64,000 nucleotides of DNA from Nitrosomonadaceae bacterium (GTDB lineage: Bacteria > Pseudomonadota > Gammaproteobacteria > Burkholderiales > Nitrosomonadaceae), in NCBI GenBank assembly GCA_014190895.1, contig BJGV01000002.1, positions 1 to 64,000 on the forward strand, in the 5' to 3' direction. A program made the position numbers and the translations under genes. The notes under the pieces were generated by a model, which was given only the letters and a program-made list of their open reading frames with translations, searched no databases and had not been told where the DNA came from. Positions 1-10,970 of this stretch are shown here, piece after piece. How positions within the stretch are numbered: position 1 is the first letter of the stretch; the number at the start of each line of letters is the position of its first letter.

Positions 1-1
1 T

Positions 2-124
2 TATATGAATATTTTCCGTGCCACGATAGGGCCATTGATATTCATACTACTGCTCTCTTTTGTTGGATATAAGATTATGAAGTCGAAACGAGTGCAACGT
101 TGGCGAGAAACCCGTCGCTCGTAG
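2..124 (+). CDS. C-terminal end of an unidentified membrane protein (partial, open at the left edge): ...MNIFRATIGPLIFILLLSFVGYKIMKSKRVQRWRETRRS*
   Basis: Reading frame open from the window edge to TAG at 122-124; one hydrophobic segment followed by a basic tail. Confidence 0.4.
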   Translation, partial: YMNIFRATIGPLIFILLLSFVGYKIMKSKRVQRWRETRRS

Positions 125-192
125 AGAGAGGGATTTGCCGAGCAAAAAGAAAAAGAAAATTAAATAATTTATAATTCTATAAGAGCTTAATA

Positions 193-783
193 ATGTCTTT
201 TCAATCTATAAGATCTGTTTTCATCTGTGTAATGTTCGTGAGCACATTTCTATTTTCTACACAATCATATGCTCACGGGGGGCTGTCGCTTGCTGATGAT
301 ATTTGTAAACTTGTGATCGGCCCCTATACCATGCATTTTACGGGCTATCAACCAGATAATACACAAGAAAAGGAATTTTGTGAGGACATTCCCTCAACTG
401 GGCGAACAGTAGTAGCGCTTGATTATATTGAGGAGGCATTGCGCCCTTTGCCTACCGAAATTCGGGTAATCAAAGATATCGGCTCGGAAACAGACATTGA
501 GGCCATCACGATTCTTCACGTCCCGTCCAAGGTTTATTCTAATGGTTCAATTAACTTTGAGTACACCTTCACCCAACCAGGCAAGTTTGTTGGTCTGGTG
601 ACCACGGGAGATAAGCAGGAACATGTATCACGCTTCCCATTTTCAGTGGGACAGCCTAAGGGAATTCTCAGTGCAGCGGTCCAATCCCCTCTTCTTATTT
701 TGGGAATTACAGTTTTTGTTGGTGCGGCTCTCATTTTAGTAGGCAGACGTCGTAAACAATCGTCAGATATCAAAAGTTCGTAA
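193..783 (+). CDS. Secreted, C-terminally membrane-anchored hypothetical protein (two-Cys family, paralog of 41665..42297)
   Basis: Signal peptide ending SYAHGG, conserved C...C...P-TG and P-K-Y-GSI motifs, C-terminal TM followed by GRRRK. Confidence 0.8.
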   Translation: MSFQSIRSVFICVMFVSTFLFSTQSYAHGGLSLADDICKLVIGPYTMHFTGYQPDNTQEKEFCEDIPSTGRTVVALDYIEEALRPLPTEIRVIKDIGSETDIEAITILHVPSKVYSNGSINFEYTFTQPGKFVGLVTTGDKQEHVSRFPFSVGQPKGILSAAVQSPLLILGITVFVGAALILVGRRRKQSSDIKSS

Positions 784-904
784 ACAATCAAGCAATCAGA
801 CGCTTACACCGTACAATATACTCGAACCATAACTAAATAAAACGGTCAAATAGATAATCAAGTTGTTATGTTTAGGCGTAACAATCCTAGATAGGACGGT
901 CATT

Positions 905-1315
905 ATGAAATCATTAATGGTTTTCGTGCCAAAATGGGCCATAACCAATAGCGCAATATTGGTAGCGTTGTGCGTGCATACTTTGCCAGTGTCGGCCCAT
1001 GCAATGTTACTTAAAGCGGAACCAGCGCGTCGAGGAGTGCTTACGAAGGCGCCAACACAGGTACGTTTATGGTTTAATGAGGAAATTGAGAGCGCTTATA
1101 CCTCTCTTTTTGTTCTCGACGCTAACAAGAAGCCTGTAACCGAAACCAAGCCGCATGTTGTCAAAGACGACCCAAGATCTGTTGTTCTTCCGTTGCCCGA
1201 GTTACTGCCTGGAAAATATTCAGTTAAATTTCGAGTCTTATCGGTAGATGGTCACGTTGTTGATTCATCTTTTGACTATACAGTTAAGAACAAGAGCAGC
1301 GCACAAGAGAAATGA
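905..1315 (+). CDS. copC: CopC-domain periplasmic copper-binding protein (ORF opens at 863; ATG at 905 gives a better signal peptide)
   Basis: HAMLLKAEPARRGVLTKAPTQVRLWFNEEIE...VLSVDGHVVDSSFDYTV is typical CopC/PcoC. Confidence 0.85.
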   Translation: MKSLMVFVPKWAITNSAILVALCVHTLPVSAHAMLLKAEPARRGVLTKAPTQVRLWFNEEIESAYTSLFVLDANKKPVTETKPHVVKDDPRSVVLPLPELLPGKYSVKFRVLSVDGHVVDSSFDYTVKNKSSAQEK

Positions 1316-3330
1316 TTGAGACTGTTGCAGCGCTGGCTCGTTGGTTTCAGTTAGCAGCCAACATGACTTTAGTGGGCGGTTGTATTTTTCTTGTTATTGC
1401 TGGTTGGAACAAGGCCGCGCTTCCAAATTTATGGATTACTCGTCTCGAGCGATCTCTGCCTTGGTTGGCAACGGCTCTTTTGTTGGGGCTTCTGGTGGTG
1501 CTTGCCACCACCACAGCGCAGGCCACAGGCATTGCTGAAAACGTCTGGCAACCAGGAGCCTGGTTTGGGATTCTATTAGAAACCCGTATGGGACATATAT
1601 GGGCGGCACGTGCAGCCCTGGGGCTTATAGTTTTAGGGATCGCTTTTTATGTGCGAAATTCCCCTGGGATTCAAGGGCTGCTGTTATGTGCCACGGTCGC
1701 TGCATTTACGTTAGCCGCAGGGTCGCTTGCGAGTCATTCTGCAGCTGAAGAGCTGTCTCTAATATCGATACTACCTTATACACTGCACATCATCTTAGCC
1801 AGCATTTGGTTTGGGGCTTTGCCAGCTTTTCTTTTAGTGTTATTTTTCAACAAGGGACAACAGAAAAACGCAATAGTTGACCAATCGGATGTTCAAACTT
1901 TAAAGCGCTTCTCGATTCTGGCCTTACCCGTGATGCTGGGCATAATTGCAACCGGTATTTTTGTGGCTAACCGGATGATAGATACAAGCTACAGTGCGCT
2001 GTTTGCAACTAAATACGGCTGGCTTCTGAATGCAAAAATTTTTCTGCTCATAATAGTCCTAATGATTGCTGCACGCGCTCGCTCTGTTTGGTTACCATCT
2101 CTCACCCAAGACCAGAATCTAGTGGCTGCCGGTAGTCAGAAAATGCGAAAATGGGTCTGCATAGAATTTGTGCTCGCATCAACGATTGTTTTGTTGGCGA
2201 CCATATTAGCAAATAGCGTACCAGCAAAACACGCCATTATTCAAGATTGGCCTTATCCATTCAGGTTCTCTATAGCCGCCACTTGGGACGATCCAACAGT
2301 AGTGATGCGTGTGTGGGGCGGAATCATTTTGCTTATTTTGGCAGGAGGAATAGTCGTATATAGCCAAATTAAAAAATGGACAATGAAGCACCGTGTTGGC
2401 ATCTCAGCCCTATTAGCGATTTGTGCTTTATTTTTGGCATTACCCTCTCTTGCCATCCAAGCTTACTCAGAAACTTATCGCAAGACGCCAGTTCCATTTG
2501 ATGCCATCTCCATCGCCAATGGCTCAGGTTTATTCGCCAAGAACTGTGTCACCTGTCATGGATTTCAAGGAAAAGGCAATGGTATTTTAGCAAAGAGTTT
2601 TACTAAGCCCCCCGTGGATATGCTGACAGAACCACATACAGCTAAACATACCGCAGGAGATTTTTTTAATTGGCTAACTTACGGTATTCCTGGTACCGGG
2701 ATGCCAGATTTTGCTAACAAACTTGAGGAAGAAGAGCGTTGGGACGTAATAAACTATCTTCATGCCATGTCTCGCGGTTATCAGGCGCGACTCATGAACC
2801 CTAATATTGTTCCCAATCAACCTTCTCTAGGCCCGCCCGGCTTCTCTTATTCTGCTCATGATGGCTCAAGCGGTATCTTAAAAGATTTCCGTCAGAAAAA
2901 AACAGTATTATTGGTTCTATTTTCATGGCCAGACTCGCGAGCGCGCCTTGATCAATTGAGACGATCGTATGGTGCTTTAAGTGCGGGCAATACAACGATA
3001 TTGGCAGTGCCCATGAACGATCTTGATTTACAGGACATGGCGACAATTACGGCAGATAGTCCATTTCCAATTGTGACCGAGGGTGCGCCAGAAATTACAC
3101 GCAGTTACGCTCTTTTTCGCAGGACTCTCAGTAAACCCGATCTGCTTGGGGAGGGATCGCTGCCCAAACATATGGAGTTTTTAGTGGATCGCTACGGTTA
3201 TTTGCGCGCGCGCTGGATTCCTGAAGCGGATGGCGATAACTGGATAAATATCGATACAATGGCAGAGCAGATTGCTCGACTTAGCAGGGAAAAAGAAATC
3301 TTGCCGCCACCGGGCGACCATGTACATTAG
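1312..3330 (+). CDS. CopD-domain copper transport protein fused to a cytochrome c domain and a C-terminal redoxin-like domain
   Basis: Multi-TM CopD-like N-terminus; CVTCHGFQGKGNG heme motif; C-terminal thioredoxin-fold-like segment VLLVLFSWPDSRARLDQLRR...; start overlaps the copC stop (ATGA). Confidence 0.8.
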   Translation: MIETVAALARWFQLAANMTLVGGCIFLVIAGWNKAALPNLWITRLERSLPWLATALLLGLLVVLATTTAQATGIAENVWQPGAWFGILLETRMGHIWAARAALGLIVLGIAFYVRNSPGIQGLLLCATVAAFTLAAGSLASHSAAEELSLISILPYTLHIILASIWFGALPAFLLVLFFNKGQQKNAIVDQSDVQTLKRFSILALPVMLGIIATGIFVANRMIDTSYSALFATKYGWLLNAKIFLLIIVLMIAARARSVWLPSLTQDQNLVAAGSQKMRKWVCIEFVLASTIVLLATILANSVPAKHAIIQDWPYPFRFSIAATWDDPTVVMRVWGGIILLILAGGIVVYSQIKKWTMKHRVGISALLAICALFLALPSLAIQAYSETYRKTPVPFDAISIANGSGLFAKNCVTCHGFQGKGNGILAKSFTKPPVDMLTEPHTAKHTAGDFFNWLTYGIPGTGMPDFANKLEEEERWDVINYLHAMSRGYQARLMNPNIVPNQPSLGPPGFSYSAHDGSSGILKDFRQKKTVLLVLFSWPDSRARLDQLRRSYGALSAGNTTILAVPMNDLDLQDMATITADSPFPIVTEGAPEITRSYALFRRTLSKPDLLGEGSLPKHMEFLVDRYGYLRARWIPEADGDNWINIDTMAEQIARLSREKEILPPPGDHVH

Positions 3331-3419
3331 AAGTGTTATTGTGCAAGGTGCAAAAATAAAGTTAGACTAGCATACCGATTGAGCAATTAATCTAATCCCT
3401 GTTGTTTTAAGGAAAGAAA

Positions 3420-3902
3420 ATGAATAGATTGTTAGCCATAATTTTAATTAATGTTGCGCTTGTTTTTCCGTCCCAAGTTCATGCGCATACTGATGCACAC
3501 CTAGACACTGTCAACGCTCCTCATGGGGGGCAGTTACGGATGGCGGGACCATATCATTTAGAGCTTGTTGTCAAAGATAGAGAGATTGCACTCTATGTTA
3601 TGGATCATGCGAATGGAAAAATTAATGCGGATGGTGGTGTAAGCAAAGCAATTGTTCAAACTGATAAAGTTAAGACCTCGGTTAAGTTAGAGCCTTTTGG
3701 TGAAAATGTACTCAAGGGCAATGCTGAATTTTTAGCTAGACCAGAAACAACGGTCACCGTCTTTATTACACTACCCAAACAAGAAGCTCAAACTGCTCGT
3801 TTTAAACCTTTTGCACCTAAAAATAAAGAAATTAAAATCAAAGAAGGGGCTGGGGAGGCCCCCGCCCCACAGACAGCCGATCACAACAAACACCACCATT
3901 AA
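3420..3902 (+). CDS. Periplasmic His-rich hypothetical protein, possibly metal-binding
   Basis: Signal peptide, HTDAHLDTVNAPHGGQL N-terminus, His-rich C-terminus DHNKHHH. Confidence 0.7.
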   Translation: MNRLLAIILINVALVFPSQVHAHTDAHLDTVNAPHGGQLRMAGPYHLELVVKDREIALYVMDHANGKINADGGVSKAIVQTDKVKTSVKLEPFGENVLKGNAEFLARPETTVTVFITLPKQEAQTARFKPFAPKNKEIKIKEGAGEAPAPQTADHNKHHH

Positions 3903-3945
3903 TAGGGACACCCAAAGTTAATGATCTTAATATCTGGCCCTCGAT

Positions 3946-5307
3946 TTATTTTGAATAAATCAAAGAGGGTGTGGTCTTAGTGTGTAATGCCGATCTTCGA
4001 CCCCTGCGCACATCGACACTCATTAGCACAATCAGACCAATTATAAAATAACTGCCAGTTAACAACATTGCAAGGCGATGGTTGCCGCTTGAAAACCAAC
4101 TTATTATTCCATATGTAATTGGGCCGATTATCGACGAAAATTTCACAGCTAGGCCCCATAGACCAAAAAATTCAGCATAGCGAAGAGGCGGGGTAAAGAA
4201 TCCAACTAATGCGCGCCCTGCTGATTGAGAGGCGCCCAAACACAGACCAGCAATATTAGCGGCCAACCAAAATATAGGGCGACTTTCCGCGGTCCAGATC
4301 AGCAAAATCATAATAATCCAACCAAAGAGAGTTAGGGCAATGGTTGGTATGTGGCCAATTTTATCTTGTATGTTGCCAAATATGAGCGCGCCTAACGCAG
4401 CGGTAATGTTGACCACTATTACGAGTAACATGGTGTCAGCAACATTAAAATGCATTGCTTGTTGAGCGTATACAGCCGCCAATACAATCACAGTCTGGAT
4501 TCCAGCCTGATAAAATATCAGACAGATAAGGAAACGTAGTAAATCACGATAATTACTCAGACCTTTAATCGTAGTACTAAGCCTTTTAAATGCCGCATGC
4601 ACATTGTCTTGACTGGCCGGATGTGATTGTGGCAAGCCCCCTTCCTTTAGATAGAAGAAAGTTGGAATGCAAAATAGGGCAAATAAAGCAGAAGTTATCA
4701 GCATGGTTACTGGCACAAATTGATCAGCTTTTTGTCCTTGTTCTTCCGCCCAGATTACGTATACGAGTGAACATCCAAGGCTCACTAGGCCGCCAATAAA
4801 ACCAAGACTCGTGCCCCAGCCAGAAATCCGCCCAAGGGCCTTTCCTTGTGCAAGCTCCGGCAAAAATGCGGCAATTAGGTTTTCACCGGTGCCAAAAAAG
4901 AAATTAGCAATAATAATAAGAGCCATCGCTAGCCACAAATCCCCTGACCCAACAAAGAAGAGCAATCCGGTAAAAACAATGCAACCCACAGTAGAAATAA
5001 ACAGAAATCGTTTTTTTGCAGCACAGATATCAGCGTATGCTCCTAGCATTGGTGCAGTTAAAATGATAAGCAGATATGAAATTGCCAATGTTCCGGTCCA
5101 CAAGAATGTCGCCCATTCTTGGTTATTTGCTACTATTGCAACGAAATAGGCGCTAAAAATAGTGGTGATGACAGAAGTGGTATAACCAGAATTGGCAAAA
5201 TCGTACATTGCCCATGACCAAATTTCCCTTTGGTTTACGCCGCTGGCACGGTATTGCGATTTTATTTTTAGGGTCACAACAAGGGCTCTATTCTCTTTAA
5301 ACAACAA
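3946..5307 (-). CDS. MFS transporter, UMF1/Atg22-like family
   Basis: REIWSWAMYDFANSGYTTSVITTIFSAYF is the N-terminal signature of the UMF1 family; about 12 hydrophobic segments. Confidence 0.85.
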   Translation of the reverse strand: MLFKENRALVVTLKIKSQYRASGVNQREIWSWAMYDFANSGYTTSVITTIFSAYFVAIVANNQEWATFLWTGTLAISYLLIILTAPMLGAYADICAAKKRFLFISTVGCIVFTGLLFFVGSGDLWLAMALIIIANFFFGTGENLIAAFLPELAQGKALGRISGWGTSLGFIGGLVSLGCSLVYVIWAEEQGQKADQFVPVTMLITSALFALFCIPTFFYLKEGGLPQSHPASQDNVHAAFKRLSTTIKGLSNYRDLLRFLICLIFYQAGIQTVIVLAAVYAQQAMHFNVADTMLLVIVVNITAALGALIFGNIQDKIGHIPTIALTLFGWIIMILLIWTAESRPIFWLAANIAGLCLGASQSAGRALVGFFTPPLRYAEFFGLWGLAVKFSSIIGPITYGIISWFSSGNHRLAMLLTGSYFIIGLIVLMSVDVRRGRRSALHTKTTPSLIYSK

Positions 5308-5382
5308 TTAAAGCACAGTTCTTCATTTGAATAGAAAACGGTTTTTGGGGGGGGCGCGGGACTCCATAAGATATTATTTTAT

Positions 5383-5431
5383 TGGTGCTGTTGAGAGGAA
5401 TCAAATCTCCGACCTACTGATTAAGAGCCAG
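5383..5431 (-). repeat. Diverged copy of the 3' half of tRNA-Thr (putative att remnant or tRNA pseudogene)
   Basis: First 20 nt identical to 6811-6830; 38/41 identical over 5383-5423 vs 6811-6851; about 43/49 through 5431. Confidence 0.8.
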
Positions 5432-5442
5432 ACATCTTATCT

Positions 5443-6315
5443 TTAAAGCTCGTCCAACTTAGTCCGCAGGAGAATTGAATCGTCTAATACCATATCGGAC
5501 AAAAGAGTGTCTTTGACGATGCATGGCTCGTTATAACGATTAAAATAATCAATATTCCTAGTATTCTCCTCTATTTTATTTGTAGCATCGCCTCTAGTCA
5601 TTTTAATTTTTGTAAAATATTCTAGACTTTGAGTTACATAGTGGTTGATTTGAAACATCTCATTATCTGAGATAGTACGCGATGAACAAGCCCATTTAAT
5701 CTTGTGAATACCTAGATCTTTGAGATTGGTTAGAATCTTTGTTTGACATATCCACTTTGTGCGGGAATGGCCACCTAATTCTTTATGCCGCATAAGTAAT
5801 TGGGTACGAAGACTGTTCGGGTGGATTTTATATCCCCCACTCCCGAATACCGACCAGTTTGTATAAATCACATCAAATTCATCGTAATGACCTAATGCCT
5901 CACGAATATTTACACCCTCTTTTTTACAAAACCAAAACTCATCCAGATCGGCGATCATGAGCCATTGACACTGATCAGCAATCTTGAACTGTTTAAAAGC
6001 AGTTCGGTAATGTGCCTTTTGTTTATAAGGTTCTTCCAGCTGAATTAATTTCAGCACACCCTGATCAATCCAGGGTTGGAGCAACTTCAAGCTATTATCA
6101 GTACTCCCATTATCTATTAAGTAAATTTGTTCGATACCTTGCCAAAGATAATGCCCAATCCACTCTTCTAAATTCATGGCTTCATTCTTCATAATCGCCA
6201 TAACACCCAGTTTATATCTTTGATGGAACTTCTTATTTATCGAAGTCCTATTTCTAATTTTTCTCGCTCTGTTCCATTGAAGCAAGGCTTGCCATATTTT
6301 TATAAACATCCACAT
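5443..6315 (-). CDS. Glycosyltransferase family 2-like / GT92-like protein
   Basis: GVMAIMKNEAMNLEEWIGHYLWQGIEQIYLIDNGSTDNS...WLMIADLDEFW. Confidence 0.85.
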   Translation of the reverse strand: MWMFIKIWQALLQWNRARKIRNRTSINKKFHQRYKLGVMAIMKNEAMNLEEWIGHYLWQGIEQIYLIDNGSTDNSLKLLQPWIDQGVLKLIQLEEPYKQKAHYRTAFKQFKIADQCQWLMIADLDEFWFCKKEGVNIREALGHYDEFDVIYTNWSVFGSGGYKIHPNSLRTQLLMRHKELGGHSRTKWICQTKILTNLKDLGIHKIKWACSSRTISDNEMFQINHYVTQSLEYFTKIKMTRGDATNKIEENTRNIDYFNRYNEPCIVKDTLLSDMVLDDSILLRTKLDEL

Positions 6316-6562
6316 TTAGCCGTATACTGATTATTAAAATGCGCTTGGCTACTCAAACTGTATAAAAATTAGAAATAAATTAGCAGATTTCGATATGTAC
6401 AACAGACCGAGGGGTGTTGCCGGGATAAAAAAAGGGGGGTGAAGCAAAAATCATCTACTACCCGCGCCACCTACACCCCATACGCACACTACTAAACGTA
6501 GAATTACCCCATCAGACGTCCAGATTTGACTGCACAGAGAGATTAGGTACCATCAAGCCAAT

Positions 6563-6766
6563 TTAGGGGGGGGGGTGCCGGGTGGGTGGGGTGCTTGCTT
6601 CGGTTACCTGAAGATGCTGGGTTGTCGCATTGGCTGCACCACGCAAGACACTTTCCTCGGCCAGAAGGCGCTGCCTGAAGCTCGTCAATTGCGCTTCGGG
6701 CGGTGGCATTGCAAGTATTTTGTGTTGTGAATATCTTTGGTTAACTGTCCCAAAAATGTCCCACAA
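6563..6766 (-). pseudogene. Possible decayed coding remnant (weak resemblance to the C-terminus of a type I restriction specificity subunit)
   Basis: Short ORF FGTVNQRYSQHKILAMPPPEAQLTSFRQRLLAEESVL... ending in a G10 tract; GC-richer than its surroundings; resemblance judged by eye only. Confidence 0.25.
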
Positions 6767-6800
6767 AAGAAAAAGGACCTAAACCGTTAAGGCCTAAGTC
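6766..6800 (-). terminator. Putative intrinsic terminator downstream of tRNA-Thr
   Basis: On the minus strand AGGCCTTAACGGTTTAGGTCCTTTTTCTTTT: imperfect hairpin followed by a T-run. Confidence 0.45.
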
Positions 6801-6810
6801 TTTGTTTTGT

Positions 6811-6886
<76 letters not shown>

Positions 6887-7198
6887 ATGAAGAAACACAA
6901 CGTCAGATTATAGAGGTTTGATAAACGACGGGCAAACTAGAGACATTCCAAATTAAAAGAAAAAATTAGCGTAGCCAAATCCGCTTGATCGCATTGTAAT
7001 GTAGATTGCATCACCCAAAGCAAAGTTCATGAGCACTTAATCTTTTGACCGGTATCTCTTGGTGCTTTCTTGATAGTTTTATTTTTCAGAGTCTGTACTT
7101 GTAGAACAGTAAATAGCATTTTTTCAAATTTTCTACTAATTTCTATTAAAATCAGCAAAAGTATAGACATCTTAAGCTAATTACGGCAAAATGATGAA

Positions 7199-7654
7199 AT
7201 GAGAATAGAGCCAATAGCAACAAAAAACATCCTAGTAATTCACGGGCCAAATTTAAATCTTCTGGGTACACGAGAGCCAGAGATTTATGGAAATATGACA
7301 TTAGATGAAATTAACAGAACTTTGCTTAAAATAGCTACAGATGCCGGAGCTAAGCTTGCTAGTTTTCAGAGCAATAGTGAGACTGAATTAATAAGCCGCA
7401 TTCATCAGGCGATTGAAGATAAGACCGACTTTATTATTATTAATCCGGCAGCTTATACGCATAGCAGTATTGCCCTGCGGGACGCCCTGGCAGCTGTAAA
7501 ATTACCGTTTATTGAGGTCCATCTTTCCAATATTTTCGCACGTGAATCTTTTCGCCAAAAATCATATTTCTCTGATCTTGCGCTTGGCGTTATAAGTGGC
7601 CTGGGCAATAAAGGCTATGAACTGGCCCTAGAGTATGTTTTAAAAATGCGCTAA
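7199..7654 (+). CDS. aroQ: Type II 3-dehydroquinate dehydratase
   Basis: [49 protein letters not shown]. Confidence 0.95.
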   Translation: MRIEPIATKNILVIHGPNLNLLGTREPEIYGNMTLDEINRTLLKIATDAGAKLASFQSNSETELISRIHQAIEDKTDFIIINPAAYTHSSIALRDALAAVKLPFIEVHLSNIFARESFRQKSYFSDLALGVISGLGNKGYELALEYVLKMR

Positions 7655-7794
7655 GTTTTTATTTTTAATGAATATATAAACGAAACCCCTTTCAGAAAAA
7701 ACGCATTCCTCGTAGATGCAGAGAATACAATTATTCCGAGTGTTTAAGTAAACAGGTAACACTTTGTAATGAAAGATTGTTGTGAGAGGACATC

Positions 7795-8250
7795 ATGGAT
7801 TTAAGAAAACTTAAAAAATTAATTAGTTTGGTTGAGGAATCTGGCGTTGCTGAGATAGAAATTACTGAAGGCGAAGAAAAAGTTCGTATCAGCAAATCTG
7901 GATCGGGGGTACAGAGTTATGTGACCACCCCAACAATAATGATACCGCCAGAGGCCCCTCACCCTCCTTCCCCGACAGCTATTGATTTAAAAGAGACTCA
8001 GAAAGTAGTGCCTGATAAACATCTGGTGAAATCTCCCATGGTTGGAACATTTTATCGCACGTCTGCTCCTGGTGCGGTTGCATTTGTAGAGGTAGGACAA
8101 ACAGTAAAAGTGGGAGACATCCTGTGTATTATTGAGGCAATGAAACTTCTTAATGAAATTGAATCTGACAAGAACGGCACCATTGAGGAGGTGTTAATTG
8201 AAAACGGTCAACCTGTAGAGTATGGCGAGCCATTATTTACAATCGTGTGA
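7795..8250 (+). CDS. accB: Acetyl-CoA carboxylase biotin carboxyl carrier protein
   Basis: C-terminal biotinyl motif [15 protein letters not shown]-terminal [23 protein letters not shown]. Confidence 0.95.
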   Translation: MDLRKLKKLISLVEESGVAEIEITEGEEKVRISKSGSGVQSYVTTPTIMIPPEAPHPPSPTAIDLKETQKVVPDKHLVKSPMVGTFYRTSAPGAVAFVEVGQTVKVGDILCIIEAMKLLNEIESDKNGTIEEVLIENGQPVEYGEPLFTIV

Positions 8251-8334
8251 GATTTTATAAAGTTCCTCTACATGTTGAGGCTCAGGAATAAGATTTGTAT
8301 CCCATTCGAAATTTAAAATAATTCCCCGGACAAA

Positions 8335-9696
8335 ATGTTTGAGAAAATACTTATAGCCAATCGTGGTGAAATTGCCCTGCGAATTCAGCGGGCCTGTCGT
8401 GAGATGGGAATCAAGACAGTTGCGGTTCATTCGGAAGCAGACGCCGATACTAAGTACGTAAAGTTGGCCGATGAATCTGTATGTATTGGGCCAGCACCAT
8501 CAATTCAGAGTTATCTTAATATGCCGGCCATTATTAGTGCGGCAGAGGTAACAGATGCTCAGGCTATTCACCCCGGCTATGGATTCCTCGCAGAGAATGC
8601 TGATTTTGCTGAACGAGTAGAGAAAAGTGGTTTTGTTTTTATAGGCCCACGCCCAGAAACCATTCGATTGATGGGCGATAAAGTCAGCGCTAAAAATGCC
8701 ATGAAAAAAGCCGGAGTGCCTTGTGTTCCTGGCTCTAATGGGGCATTGCCAGAGTCTCCTGAAGAGATTAAGGAAATTGCCCGGGCTATTGGTTATCCGG
8801 TTATTATCAAGGCATCTGGGGGCGGAGGCGGACGTGGAATGCGTGTAGTGCACACTGAAGCAGCGCTCTTAAATGCGGTTATTGTGACGCGTAATGAAGC
8901 CCAGACAGCATTCGGCAACCCAATGCTTTATGTAGAAAAGTTCATGGAAAATCCCCGCCATATTGAATTTCAGGTTCTGGCTGACGAGTATCGTAATGTG
9001 ATTTGGTTGGGGGAGAGAGACTGTTCAATGCAGCGTCGTCATCAGAAAATTATTGAGGAAGCGCCAGCACTTTTTATCTCTTCTAGGCTACGCGATAAGA
9101 TAGGATCCCGTTGTTCCGACGCTTGCCGCCGCATAGGCTATCGTGGAGTGGGCACATTCGAGTTTTTATTTGAAAACAATGAATTTTACTTCATTGAAAT
9201 GAATACGCGTTTACAAGTAGAGCATCCTGTCACAGAAGCGACTACAGGGATTGATTTGGTGCAGGAACAAATTCGTGTTGCTGCGGGGGAGAAGTTACGG
9301 ATTCGTCAGAAAGATATTGCCCTTAAGGGGCATGCCATTGAATGCCGAATCAATGCCGAAGACCCTTATAAGCTTACTCCTTGCGCTGGCCGCATTACCC
9401 AATACCATGCTCCTGGCGGGCCCGGTATTCGTGTTGATTCTCATATTTATAATAACTATGTAGTGCCCGCGTATTATGACTCTTTGATTGGCAAAGTAAT
9501 TGCTTATGGCGATAATCGTGATCAGGCTATTGCTCGTATGCGTATAGCGTTATCTGAAATGGCGATTGAGGGGATCAACACAAATATCCCGCTGCACCTC
9601 GATCTGTTGTCCGATGCCGCTTTTTTACGCGGGGGCACAACCATTCATTATCTTGAACAGAAACTCGCTGCACATAATAAGATAAAAAAAGATTAA
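8335..9696 (+). CDS. accC: Acetyl-CoA carboxylase biotin carboxylase subunit
   Basis: [40 protein letters not shown]; follows accB. Confidence 0.97.
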   Translation: MFEKILIANRGEIALRIQRACREMGIKTVAVHSEADADTKYVKLADESVCIGPAPSIQSYLNMPAIISAAEVTDAQAIHPGYGFLAENADFAERVEKSGFVFIGPRPETIRLMGDKVSAKNAMKKAGVPCVPGSNGALPESPEEIKEIARAIGYPVIIKASGGGGGRGMRVVHTEAALLNAVIVTRNEAQTAFGNPMLYVEKFMENPRHIEFQVLADEYRNVIWLGERDCSMQRRHQKIIEEAPALFISSRLRDKIGSRCSDACRRIGYRGVGTFEFLFENNEFYFIEMNTRLQVEHPVTEATTGIDLVQEQIRVAAGEKLRIRQKDIALKGHAIECRINAEDPYKLTPCAGRITQYHAPGGPGIRVDSHIYNNYVVPAYYDSLIGKVIAYGDNRDQAIARMRIALSEMAIEGINTNIPLHLDLLSDAAFLRGGTTIHYLEQKLAAHNKIKKD

Positions 9697-9804
9697 TTTT
9701 TTGCTGTGCATCGTGGAAATTTTTGAAAATTAACCAATAACACTGTGCATACACCATTAATTAAAGTCGGCCGATTTCTTTGAGTAGATCTCTTATTTTT
9801 TAAT

Positions 9805-10722
9805 ATGTCGTGGACCACTCTTGCCGTAGAGACGGATGCCGATCATGCCGAAGCATTGAGCGATGCGCTGCTTGATCTAGGCGCACTCTCTGTAGATATT
9901 CACGATGCAGCCGCTGGTACAGAACAAGAACAACTGTTGGTTGGGGAACCTGAGCAACCCTCTGTAAGAATCTGGTCAAAAACAGAAATAACAGCCACGT
10001 TTAATTCGGATGTAGATGTATTTGCCGTGATGAAGGTTGCTGCGCAAGTAGCCCAACTTTCTAGCTTTCCCAATTGTCGCTTGGCACAAGTAGAAGAGCA
10101 AAATTGGGTGCAACTGACACAATCGCAATCCGGCCCAATTAAAATATCATCACGATTGTGGATTGTACCTAGTTGGCATCAAATACCGGACCCCGCTGCC
10201 ATTAATTTGATAATTGATCCAGGGTTAGCTTTCGGTACGGGCAGCCATCCGACCACTCAATTGTGCCTTGCATGGCTTGACAAAAATTTGCAAGAAGGAG
10301 AATTTGTGCTTGATTTTGGTTGCGGCTCCGGCATACTTGCTATTGCTGCGTTGAAATTAGGTGCGGATCATGTGACGGGGCTGGACATAGATCCTCAAGC
10401 AATCAAAGTCAGCCAAGATAATGCCACGCGTAATTTATGTACCCAAAAGAGAATAGAGTTTTATAAGACATCCCTTGAAATACAAAAAAAGTTTTTGGGC
10501 GAAAAGTGTTTTGATGTAGTCATCGCTAATATTCTTGCTGGTCCGCTAATTATATCTGCCCCCGCGATTGCACACACTCTTCGCAAGAATGGACATATTG
10601 TGCTTTCTGGTATACTTAAAGAGCAAGCGGAAGAAGTATTAAACGCCTATCAGCAGTGGTTTGAAATGCGCACCAAGGGAGAACAAGATGGCTGGGTATT
10701 ATTGACGGGAATAAAGAGATGA
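9805..10722 (+). CDS. prmA: Ribosomal protein L11 methyltransferase
   Basis: DPGLAFGTGSHPTTQLCLAWL and VLDFGCGSGILAIAALKLGA. Confidence 0.93.
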   Translation: MSWTTLAVETDADHAEALSDALLDLGALSVDIHDAAAGTEQEQLLVGEPEQPSVRIWSKTEITATFNSDVDVFAVMKVAAQVAQLSSFPNCRLAQVEEQNWVQLTQSQSGPIKISSRLWIVPSWHQIPDPAAINLIIDPGLAFGTGSHPTTQLCLAWLDKNLQEGEFVLDFGCGSGILAIAALKLGADHVTGLDIDPQAIKVSQDNATRNLCTQKRIEFYKTSLEIQKKFLGEKCFDVVIANILAGPLIISAPAIAHTLRKNGHIVLSGILKEQAEEVLNAYQQWFEMRTKGEQDGWVLLTGIKR

Positions 10723-10970
10723 GACGTTTTAGATAAGGGGAATCAATCATACCGTTAATTTGCGTACAGAAAGGCAGAAACTGTTATTAAGTTTTTGCTT
10801 TATTTTAATTTCTTGGCATATGTTTATAAGTTAATATAAATTATTCCTTGTGGCATCAAGATCCCGAACTCAAAAAGTTTTGCTTATTAGATTTTTCTCA
10901 GAGGGTATTCGGGCGAGCCAATCTCAAAATTTTGGCAGATTTATTAAATTCAACAGAGACCTTTATTAGA

